This document shows positions 7,265 through 13,762 of a stretch of DNA of 20,643 nt, in pieces. Source of the DNA: an uncultured Mycoplasmatota bacterium (GTDB taxonomy: Bacteria; Bacillota_I; Bacilli_A; RF39; UBA660); assembly GCA_948472605.1 (NCBI GenBank), contig CAOKUH010000010.1:1-20643 (forward strand), written 5' to 3'. Both the position numbers and the translations under genes were made by a program. Position 1 is the first letter of the stretch. The number at the start of each line of letters is the position of its first letter. The notes below the pieces were generated by a model, which was not told where the DNA came from, did not search any database, and worked only from the letters and a program-made list of their open reading frames with translations.

Positions 7265-8890
7265 ATGAAGGTTGATGAAAAAGTTTTAAAAAGTTTAAAT
7301 ATTGATAAAAAAGTTTATCTTTCTGAAGTAGAATATAAAGTATTAGCATTAAAATATGGAATATTAGATGGAGAAAGTAAAACTTTAAAAAAGACAAGTG
7401 AAATTTTAGATAAACCATTATCTACAATTTATACAATAGAAAAAAGAGCAATAGAGAAATTAAGATATAATAAAGAAATATGGTTAGAATGGAATAATGA
7501 TATAAATTTAGCCGATATAGTATTAAGTAATCTTTTTATAAAAGTGGAACATGAAATATTAAATTATAGTTTAACAGAAACAGAATATAAAGTATTAGCA
7601 TTAAGATATGGAATATTAGATGGAGAAAGTAAAACTTTAGAAAAAACAAGTGAAATTTTAAATAAAGCATCATCTACAATTTGTTTAACAGAAAAAAGAG
7701 CAAAGGAAAAATTAAGATATAATAAAGAAATATGGTTAGAATGGAATAAAGATATAAATTTAGTTGATAAAATATTAAATTATGGTTTAACAGAAACAGA
7801 ATATAAAGTATTAGCACTAAGATATGGAATATTAGATGGAGAAAGTAAAACTTTAGAAAAAACAAGTGAAATTGTAGATAAACCAATATCTACAGTTTAT
7901 GTAATAGAAAAAAGAGCAAAGAAAAAATTAATATATAATAAAGAAGCATGGTTAAAATGGAATAATGATATAAGTTTAGTTGATAAAATATTAAATAATT
8001 TGAAACATAAAATGTTAAATTATGGTTTAACAGAAACAGAATATAAAGTATTAGCATTAAGATATGGAATATTAGATGGAAAAAGTAAAACTTTGAAAAA
8101 GATAAGTGAAATTTTAGGTAAACCATTAGCTACAATTTATACAATAGAAAAAAGAGCAAAGGAAAAATTAATAAATAATAAAGAAGCATGGTTAAAATGG
8201 AATAATGATATAAGTTTAGTTGATAATATATTAGATGTTAATTTAACAGAAATAGAATATAAAGTATTAGCATTAAAGTATGGAATATTGGATGGAGAAA
8301 GTAAAACTTTAGAAAAAACAAGTGAAATTGTAGATAAACCAATATCTATAGTTTATGAAATTATAAAAAGAGCAAAAGGGAAATTAAGATATAATAAAAA
8401 AATATGGTTAGAATGGAACGCAGATATAAATAATGTAAACTTAATATTAGGGAAAGTAACTAAGTCGGAAGATAAAGTGATAAAAGATTTAGAAGAGGAT
8501 AGAGAAATTAGTAATGAAAGAATTTGTTTTTTAAATGAAAAAATTGAATTAATGAAAGAAAAAGTCAAAAAAAATCTTTATGAAGTTTATAAAATGGTTA
8601 TTACTGAAAATATATTGATCGTTATTATTAATTCTTTTAGCGTTCAAATGAATATATCTTATGAAGAGTATTATAGTATAACTGAGAAATATTTATTAAT
8701 TTATTTGTCAAGACACAAAGAATTTGTCCAATTAGATTGTATTGTCAATATTTTTCATAATAAAATAAAAATGATTAATCCATTGTTTTCTTATGAACAA
8801 ATTGCAACAGCAATAAAAATAGCATTTCTAAATTATAGTGGAGAAGTAAGCTTTGAAGATGAAATTATCAGAAAATTGAGAAAGTCTTAA
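7265..8890 (+). CDS. Protein with five tandem sigma-70 region-4-like HTH repeats
   Basis: 541 residues. Residues 19-395 hold five copies of a unit of about 69 residues, starting at 19, 103, 175, 255 and 327. Each reads LTETEYKVLALRYGILDGE, KTLEKTSEI, a variable turn, then IEKRAKEKLR, and closes with a W-L-x-W segment. This matches sigma-70 region 4 (LxxREREVLxLRYGL, then TLEEIG, then RIRQIEAKALRKLR). There is no region 2 or 3, so it is not a complete sigma factor. Residues 396-541 are an unrecognised, mostly helical domain starting with a charged coiled-coil-like stretch. Many DNA stretches are near-identical between repeats, which indicates recent duplication. The likely role is DNA binding or RNA polymerase contact as a regulator; target and partner are unknown. 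It is a stand-alone gene with its own promoter and terminator. Confidence 0.8.
   Translation: MKVDEKVLKSLNIDKKVYLSEVEYKVLALKYGILDGESKTLKKTSEILDKPLSTIYTIEKRAIEKLRYNKEIWLEWNNDINLADIVLSNLFIKVEHEILNYSLTETEYKVLALRYGILDGESKTLEKTSEILNKASSTICLTEKRAKEKLRYNKEIWLEWNKDINLVDKILNYGLTETEYKVLALRYGILDGESKTLEKTSEIVDKPISTVYVIEKRAKKKLIYNKEAWLKWNNDISLVDKILNNLKHKMLNYGLTETEYKVLALRYGILDGKSKTLKKISEILGKPLATIYTIEKRAKEKLINNKEAWLKWNNDISLVDNILDVNLTEIEYKVLALKYGILDGESKTLEKTSEIVDKPISIVYEIIKRAKGKLRYNKKIWLEWNADINNVNLILGKVTKSEDKVIKDLEEDREISNERICFLNEKIELMKEKVKKNLYEVYKMVITENILIVIINSFSVQMNISYEEYYSITEKYLLIYLSRHKEFVQLDCIVNIFHNKIKMINPLFSYEQIATAIKIAFLNYSGEVSFEDEIIRKLRKS
7319..8449 (+). repeat. Five tandem coding repeats of about 207 bp
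   Basis: Units lie at about 7319-7525, 7571-7777, 7787-7993, 8027-8233 and 8243-8449. Start-to-start spacings are 252, 216, 240 and 216 bases, all multiples of three. The block ACAGAAACAGAATATAAAGT is identical in units 2, 3 and 4. Units 3 and 4 also share a nearly unbroken stretch covering the Trp-rich end (AAAGAAGCATGGTTAAAATG and onward). Confidence 0.9.
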
Positions 8891-8912
8891 AAAAATAAGG
8901 CTTTTTCTTTTC
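8881..8912 (+). terminator. Terminator overlapping the end of the five-repeat gene
   Basis: AAAGTCTT (8881-8888) pairs with AAGGCTTT (8897-8904), 8 bp with one G-T wobble and an A-rich 8-base loop, followed by TTCTTTTC. The stop codon lies in the loop. Confidence 0.55.
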
Positions 8913-8927
8913 TTAAGTACATTTGTA

Positions 8928-8936
8928 TGCTAAAAT
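8928..8936 (+). promoter_or_regulatory. Extended -10 promoter of the ruvA operon
   Basis: TGCTAAAAT is an extended -10 (TGn plus TAAAAT). No good -35 lies 17 bases upstream, which is common for extended -10 promoters. AAGGTGATG follows as the ribosome site for ATG 8956. Confidence 0.5.
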
Positions 8937-8955
8937 GAGTTTAAGGTGATGAAGA

Positions 8956-9507
8956 ATGTTTAGTTTTATTAAAGGCTTTGTTCGTGAGACTGAAAAAAAT
9001 TATATAACAATTGAAAATAATGGAATAGGTTATCAAATTTTTGTTGCTAATCCTTTTAGTTTTCCTATAGACGAAGAAAAAAAAGTTTTTATTTATACTT
9101 ATATAAAAGAAGATGAATTTTCGTTATATGGTTTTAATACGATAGAGGAAAAAGAATTGTTTTTAAGACTTATTAGTGTGAAAGGTGTAGGGCCTAAACT
9201 TGCACTTCCCATGTTTGCGTTAGGAAGTGTAACTGGTATAATAGATGCTATTGATAGGGAAAATATTTTGTACTTAACTAAATTTCCTAAAGTTGGAGAA
9301 AAAGTTGCTCGTCAGATTATATTAGATTTAAAAGGTAAATTAGTACAAAGTGAGAATACCAAAATATCAGTATTTGAAGAGGTTATTGAAGCTTTAGAAA
9401 GTTTAGGCTACAAATCTAGTGATATTAAAAAAGTATTACCTAAAGTTGATGCTAATTTAAAGGTTGAAGAACAAATAAAAGAAGCTTTAAAATTATTATT
9501 AAAATAG
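8956..9507 (+). CDS. ruvA: Holliday junction DNA helicase subunit RuvA
   Basis: Binds the four-way Holliday junction and loads the RuvB motor for branch migration in recombinational repair. The N-terminus (FIKGFVRETEKNYITIENNGIGYQI) is the RuvA OB fold. The central VKGVGPKLAL (about residues 75-84) and FPKVGEKVARQIILDLKGKL are the paired helix-hairpin-helix motifs. The C-terminal EALESLGYKSSDIKKVLPKV is the domain that touches RuvB. At 183 residues it is slightly short for the family (about 190-205), with the loss in the flexible linker before domain III. ruvB starts 12 bases downstream. No ruvC is seen, as is usual for Firmicutes. Confidence 0.95.
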   Translation: MFSFIKGFVRETEKNYITIENNGIGYQIFVANPFSFPIDEEKKVFIYTYIKEDEFSLYGFNTIEEKELFLRLISVKGVGPKLALPMFALGSVTGIIDAIDRENILYLTKFPKVGEKVARQIILDLKGKLVQSENTKISVFEEVIEALESLGYKSSDIKKVLPKVDANLKVEEQIKEALKLLLK

Positions 9508-9519
9508 AAAGGTGTTTTC

Positions 9520-10524
9520 ATGGAAGATAGAATAATTGATGCAGAAGAAAAACAAGAAGATGTTTTTGAAAAAAATATTCGTCCTCAAAGTTTAGATGAG
9601 TATGTGGGTCAAAAGGAAATAAAAGAAAATTTAAGGGTTTTTATAAAAGCGGCTTTAATGCGAGAAGAACCTTTAGATCATGTTTTATTATATGGTCCTC
9701 CAGGTTTAGGTAAAACAACATTAGCTCATATTATAGCTAATGAACTTGGAACAAATTTAAAAACAGCAAGTGGTCCATCTATTGAAAAAACAGGTGATTT
9801 AGCAGCTGTACTTTCAACTTTAGAGCCAGGAGATGTTTTATTTATTGATGAAATTCACAGAATGCCTAAATTTATTGAAGAGGTTTTATATCCAGCTATG
9901 GAAGATTTTGAGATAGATTTAGTTATTGGTGAAACAGGTAAATCTAGAAATATAAAAATTGATTTGCCACCATTTACTTTAGTTGGTGCTACAACTAGAG
10001 CAGGAGATATATCTTCTCCATTAAGAGATCGTTTTGGGATTATTTCCAAATTAGAATATTATAAACTAGAGGAGTTGGAAAGTATTATAAAAAGAACAAG
10101 TAAAGTTCTTGATATGCCAATTGAAACAGAAGCTGCGAGGGAGTTAAGTGGAAGATGTAGAAAAACCCCTCGTATTGCTAATCGTTTATTTAAAAGAGTT
10201 CGAGATTTTGCTTTGGTTGAAGGAGATAGTACTATAAACCATAGTTTAACAATTAAATCATTAGAAAGATTAAAAGTTGATGAATTTGGACTTGATGCTA
10301 TTGATATTGAGTATTTAACAAGCTTAATAACAAAGTTTAATGGAGGTCCAGTTGGAGTTGAAACGATTTCAACATCGATAGGAGAAGAGGTATCTACAAT
10401 AGAAGATGTTGTAGAACCATTCTTGCTTCAAGAAGGATTCATTAAACGAACACAAAGAGGACGTATGGCAACCGAAAAAGCTTATGATCATTTAAAAATT
10501 AATCATAATGAATCAATGTTTTAG
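9520..10524 (+). CDS. ruvB: Holliday junction branch migration ATPase RuvB
   Basis: The AAA+ motor that pumps DNA through the RuvA-bound junction. All key parts are present: Walker A GPPGLGKTT (residues 59-67), Walker B LFIDEIHR (about 107-114), sensor 1 GATTRAG (156-162), arginine finger SPLRDRFG (about 166-173), and the C-terminal winged helix ending QRTQRGRMAT-type (here IKRTQRGRMATEKAYDHL). The length of 334 residues is standard. AAAGGTG precedes the ATG. It is co-transcribed with ruvA. In Bacillus the next gene is queA; here about 2.2 kb of other genes intervenes. Confidence 0.97.
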   Translation: MEDRIIDAEEKQEDVFEKNIRPQSLDEYVGQKEIKENLRVFIKAALMREEPLDHVLLYGPPGLGKTTLAHIIANELGTNLKTASGPSIEKTGDLAAVLSTLEPGDVLFIDEIHRMPKFIEEVLYPAMEDFEIDLVIGETGKSRNIKIDLPPFTLVGATTRAGDISSPLRDRFGIISKLEYYKLEELESIIKRTSKVLDMPIETEAARELSGRCRKTPRIANRLFKRVRDFALVEGDSTINHSLTIKSLERLKVDEFGLDAIDIEYLTSLITKFNGGPVGVETISTSIGEEVSTIEDVVEPFLLQEGFIKRTQRGRMATEKAYDHLKINHNESMF

Positions 10525-10565
10525 GAGTAGATAAGAATTGTAATGAAAGTAAATATAATTATACA

Positions 10566-11213
10566 ATGTTTCAGGAATTTGCTAAAAATTATCATACTTT
10601 TACACCATATTTTGATTTCGTTGTCTGCGTTTTAAATTATAAGATTTTAAATCCGCAAATGGAAGCCAATAAAGTATTAGTTGGTAAAAATAATCATATG
10701 TTTGTATATGATATAAATTCTTTAATATTTGAAGATAATTTTCGTTATGGGCTTAGCGATGATAAGACATTAAATGTCTATCCCATCAATATTTTTTCTA
10801 AATTAGAGGAATGTATAATTGACGGAAATAATAATCATATTATGCCCAAAGATATGTATGGTCATGTACAAATATTACAACAAGTATTAAATATGTTATT
10901 AATCTCTAATAAAACAGTGTGTGAAGAATATCTTGAGTTTAAATCCGATATTGGATATTTTGTATCGAGATATCTGCCTATTATACGTTTTCAAGTTGAT
11001 AAAAATGGTGGGATAATGTTAGCTAAAAGCGTATATCGAGAAGATAATTTAACAGAATTACAAAATAATTTTATAAATGAATTATTAGATAATCGTTATA
11101 CTTATCCATCTTTTTTATACAAAATAGATAAGTACGATAAATATAATTCTATAGATTTAAGTGATTGTCTACGTTATAAAGAAAGTGATTTTCAAGAAAT
11201 AATAAAAAGATAA
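10566..11213 (+). CDS. Unknown protein, paralog of the 11930 gene; possibly 5'-truncated
   Basis: 215 residues from the first ATG; no known family recognised. Its N-terminal part FTPYFDFVVCVLNYKILNP matches FTPYFDFVVGVLGYSLINP in the protein at 11930-12709. A later block (VLNMLLISNKTVCEE, then YLPIIRF) matches ILNLGMIKDKELCEK, then YFPLIRY, so the two are paralogs along most of their length. No signal peptide or membrane helix is seen, so it is probably cytoplasmic. The ATG has no ribosome site. The frame is open upstream to 10512, and codons 10530-10565 still align without gaps to the paralog (Cys, Glu-Ser and Asn conserved) but hold no ATG, GTG or TTG. It is therefore either a 5'-truncated copy or is translated by coupling from ruvB. 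Confidence 0.6.
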   Translation: MFQEFAKNYHTFTPYFDFVVCVLNYKILNPQMEANKVLVGKNNHMFVYDINSLIFEDNFRYGLSDDKTLNVYPINIFSKLEECIIDGNNNHIMPKDMYGHVQILQQVLNMLLISNKTVCEEYLEFKSDIGYFVSRYLPIIRFQVDKNGGIMLAKSVYREDNLTELQNNFINELLDNRYTYPSFLYKIDKYDKYNSIDLSDCLRYKESDFQEIIKR

Positions 11214-11227
11214 AATAATAGTATGTT

Positions 11228-11234
11228 AGAGGAG
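11228..11234 (+). promoter_or_regulatory. Ribosome binding site that fixes the tmk-like start
   Basis: AGAGGAG lies 9 bases before ATG 11244 (MKGKLVIIEG). The upstream ATG at 11223 has no such site and would precede it. Confidence 0.65.
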
Positions 11235-11243
11235 ATGTTTTTT

Positions 11244-11930
11244 ATGAAAGGAAAATTAGTTATTATTGAAGGTACAGATTGTTCTGGAAAAGAGACGCAA
11301 TCTAATAAATTATTTGAAAAATTAAAAAATGATAAAGTAAAAGTATTTAAATATTCTTTTCCTAGTTATGATACACCATCAGGAAAAATAGTTGGAGGTC
11401 CATACTTAGGAAAATCATATATTTGTGATGGATGGTTCAAAGAAAAAGCCCCAAATGTTGATGCTCTAGTTGCTAGCTTATACTATGCTGCAGATAGAAG
11501 GTATAATAAAGATGAAATAATAAAGCGTTTAAATGAAGGATATATTGTGATAATCGATAGATATGTAGAATCTAATATGGCCCATCAAGGGGGAAAAATA
11601 AAAGATAAAGAAGAAAGACTAAAAATGTATAAAAAATTAGAATTGCTAGAATATGAAATATTAGAACTTCCTAAACCTGATCTAGTAATGTTTTTGTATC
11701 TGCCTTATTTTTATGCTAATATTTTAAAGCAACAAAGAAATGAATCTTTAGATCAACATGAATCATCTTTAGAACATTTAAAAAATGCTGAAGATACTTA
11801 TTTAGAATTAGCAGAAAAATATAATTTTACCAAAATAGATTGTGTTAAAAATGATGAAATTCGCTCTATTGATGATATAAGTGAAGAGTGTTATCAAATA
11901 GTAAGAAAGTTAATAAAAAAAGAGGAATAA
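11244..11930 (+). CDS. tmk: Thymidylate kinase-like nucleoside monophosphate kinase
   Basis: Probably phosphorylates dTMP to dTDP in the cytoplasm. The P-loop is EGTDCSGKETQ (residues 9-19) and the substrate loop starts FPSYDTPSG. DRYVESNMAHQG corresponds to the DRYxxSxxAYQG motif, and a C-terminal helical lid region follows. At 228 residues it belongs to the longer dTMP kinase form with an insertion after the FPSY motif (IVGGPYLGKSYICDGWF, then LVASLYYAADRR). The residue after the P-loop lysine is Glu instead of the usual Ser/Thr; the following Thr is kept. It sits between two paralogous unknown genes and its stop overlaps the next start (TAATG). The substrate could differ from dTMP; the name is by family only. 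Confidence 0.75.
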   Translation: MKGKLVIIEGTDCSGKETQSNKLFEKLKNDKVKVFKYSFPSYDTPSGKIVGGPYLGKSYICDGWFKEKAPNVDALVASLYYAADRRYNKDEIIKRLNEGYIVIIDRYVESNMAHQGGKIKDKEERLKMYKKLELLEYEILELPKPDLVMFLYLPYFYANILKQQRNESLDQHESSLEHLKNAEDTYLELAEKYNFTKIDCVKNDEIRSIDDISEECYQIVRKLIKKEE

Positions 11931-12709
11931 TGAAATCAGGATTAATTAATAGAGATGGTAAAGTAATAGAATGCCTTTATTATGAAATAGAAAATCTTTG
12001 TCGTGAAATTACAGAACAATATTGTTTAGAAAGTGAGAATAATCAAAAAGAATTTTTAAATTTTAGTAAAGACTATACATATTTTACACCATATTTTGAT
12101 TTTGTTGTAGGAGTGCTAGGATATTCTTTAATTAATCCTTGGTTACAAAATAATAAATTATTATGTAATATTCCGGGAACTAGACATTATATGCAAAAAA
12201 TATATAGTTCTTTTACAAATGATTATGTTTCTTATGAATTTGGTAAAGCAAAAATTGGTTTTTCAAGTGATAATGATTTAAAAATAGAACAATTTTCAAT
12301 AGATAAAAATGATTATAAGTGTTTGATTACAAACGAATTGAAAAGCCTTGTTCCTATAGTTGGAGGACATCGAGAGCTTGCTAAACAAATTCTTAACTTA
12401 GGAATGATAAAAGATAAAGAATTATGCGAAAAAATAAGTCTTATAGAATTTGAAAAAAGAGATATGGCAGAAGTTCTTATGTACTATTTTCCTTTAATTA
12501 GATATTTTTGTGAAGATGATGAATTTTTAGCATTATTTCGTAGTGATAATATTAGTGAAAAACAAAATACTTTAGTTGAGGAATTTAAAATAAAAAATCG
12601 AGAATATGTTCTTGATTATTGTAAAAGAAGTAAAGTAGAAGTTTTTGATTGGAGTTATAAATTTTTAAGTGAAGAAAGAAGAGATGAAAATGAGTACCGA
12701 AGAATTTGA
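11930..12709 (+). CDS. Unknown protein, full-length paralog of the 10566 gene
   Basis: 259 residues; no known family recognised. It has an N-terminal helical stretch (EIENLCREITEQYCLES), then the shared core FTPYFDFVVGVLGYSLINPW with NNKLLC, and a region GGHRELAKQILNLGMI leading to YYFPLIRYF. It has no signal peptide or clear membrane span. The start is ATG 11930, which overlaps the kinase stop in TAATG with AGAGG just upstream, so the two are translationally coupled. Its 3' end overlaps queA by 20 bases and stops at TGA. Tight coupling on both sides suggests it works with the kinase or at least is made at the same level. The ATG 14 codons further upstream lies inside the kinase gene and is unlikely. 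Confidence 0.7.
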   Translation: MKSGLINRDGKVIECLYYEIENLCREITEQYCLESENNQKEFLNFSKDYTYFTPYFDFVVGVLGYSLINPWLQNNKLLCNIPGTRHYMQKIYSSFTNDYVSYEFGKAKIGFSSDNDLKIEQFSIDKNDYKCLITNELKSLVPIVGGHRELAKQILNLGMIKDKELCEKISLIEFEKRDMAEVLMYYFPLIRYFCEDDEFLALFRSDNISEKQNTLVEEFKIKNREYVLDYCKRSKVEVFDWSYKFLSEERRDENEYRRI

Positions 12710-13712
12710 TTATAATTTGCCAAATGAATTAATAGCTCAGACACCATTAAAAGAGCGTACTAACTCAAGACTTTTAGTCATGAATAAATTAAATGGAGAA
12801 ATAGAGCATAAGCATTTTACTGATATAATAGATTATTTAAATAAAGGGGATGTTTTAGTTCTAAATGATACTAAAGTTATTCCAGCAAGACTTTTTGGAA
12901 CTAAAGATGATACAGGTGCTCAAATAGAAATATTATTATTAAAAAAATTAGAAAATGATAAATGGGTTTGTTTATCTCGCCCTTTTAAAAGATTACATAT
13001 TGGTACAAAAATTACTTTTGAAAATATTTTAAATTGTGAAGTTATAGAAAAACGAGAAGAGGGTATGGTTGTAGTTAAATTTTTTTATGAAGGTATATTT
13101 TTAAATATTTTAGATGAGTTAGGAAATATGCCTCTACCTCCTTATATACATGAAACACTTGATGATAAAAATCGATATCAAACTGTTTATGCCAAAAATA
13201 TTGGTAGTGCTGCAGCACCAACAGCAGGGCTTCACTTTACAGAAGAATTACTTAATAAACTTAAAGAAAAAGGTATTATAATAACTAGTGTTACATTACA
13301 TGTTGGGTTAGGAACATTTCGTCCTGTTGAAGTAAGTGATGTAAAAAAACATAAAATGCATAGTGAAGTTTATGAAATGAATAATGAGGCTGCAATTATT
13401 TTAAATGAAGCAAAAAAAGATGGTAGGCGAATTATAGCTGTTGGAACTACTTCAACTAGAACATTAGAAACTATTATGAAAGAGTATGGTGAATTTAAAT
13501 CATGTAGTGGAAGTACTGATATATTTATATATCCTGGATTTGAATTTAAAGCAATAGATGGATTAATAACAAACTTTCATTTACCTAAAAGTACTTTAAT
13601 TATGCTTGTGAGTGCGTTTTCTAAAAAAGATTATATTTTAAAAGCTTATGAAGATGCTGTTAAAAATAGATATCGTTTCTTTTCTTTTGGAGATGCAATG
13701 TTTATTCTATGA
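12690..13712 (+). CDS. queA: S-adenosylmethionine:tRNA ribosyltransferase-isomerase QueA
   Basis: Transfers the ribosyl part of SAM to preQ1 in tRNA to form epoxyqueuosine, the step after Tgt. Family landmarks are FDYNLPNELIAQTPL at the N-terminus, VLVLNDTKVIPARLFG, the active-site PTAGLHFTEELL, VTLHVGLGTFRPV and ITNFHLPKSTLIMLVSAF near the end. The 340 residues are normal. The start is ATG 12690 (MSTEEFDY) with a purine-rich GAAGAG 6 bases upstream; the ATG at 12684 and GTG at 12669 lack spacing or site. It overlaps the preceding gene by 20 bases. It ends in TGA, which shows that TGA is a stop here. Confidence 0.96.
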   Translation: MSTEEFDYNLPNELIAQTPLKERTNSRLLVMNKLNGEIEHKHFTDIIDYLNKGDVLVLNDTKVIPARLFGTKDDTGAQIEILLLKKLENDKWVCLSRPFKRLHIGTKITFENILNCEVIEKREEGMVVVKFFYEGIFLNILDELGNMPLPPYIHETLDDKNRYQTVYAKNIGSAAAPTAGLHFTEELLNKLKEKGIIITSVTLHVGLGTFRPVEVSDVKKHKMHSEVYEMNNEAAIILNEAKKDGRRIIAVGTTSTRTLETIMKEYGEFKSCSGSTDIFIYPGFEFKAIDGLITNFHLPKSTLIMLVSAFSKKDYILKAYEDAVKNRYRFFSFGDAMFIL

Positions 13713-13721
13713 TGTTATAAT
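13713..13721 (+). promoter_or_regulatory. Candidate internal promoter for tgt
   Basis: TGTTATAAT is an extended -10 with a perfect TATAAT at 13716-13721, directly after the queA stop. No -35 is evident. A GGAGGGG ribosome site follows before ATG 13763. Confidence 0.4.
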
Positions 13722-13762
13722 TAATAAAAATGATTGATAGTGTTTAGGAGGGGATTTTTTTT

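Noticed and set aside
7674..8126. Long minus-strand open frames opposite the five-repeat gene.
   Set aside because: They mirror the repeats on the other strand, have no ribosome sites, and read as low-complexity hydrophobic sequence; they are shadows of the coding repeats.
7319..8449. The regular repeats could be taken for a CRISPR array or a TAL/PPR-like repeat protein.
   Set aside because: Units are about 207 bp and coding in one frame, without short direct repeats and spacers. The residues follow sigma region 4 and not the 34- or 35-residue helical repeat families.
10525..12709. The paralog-kinase-paralog insert as a mobile element or phage remnant.
   Set aside because: No integrase, transposase, terminal repeats or target duplications were found at its borders, and its base composition matches the neighbours.
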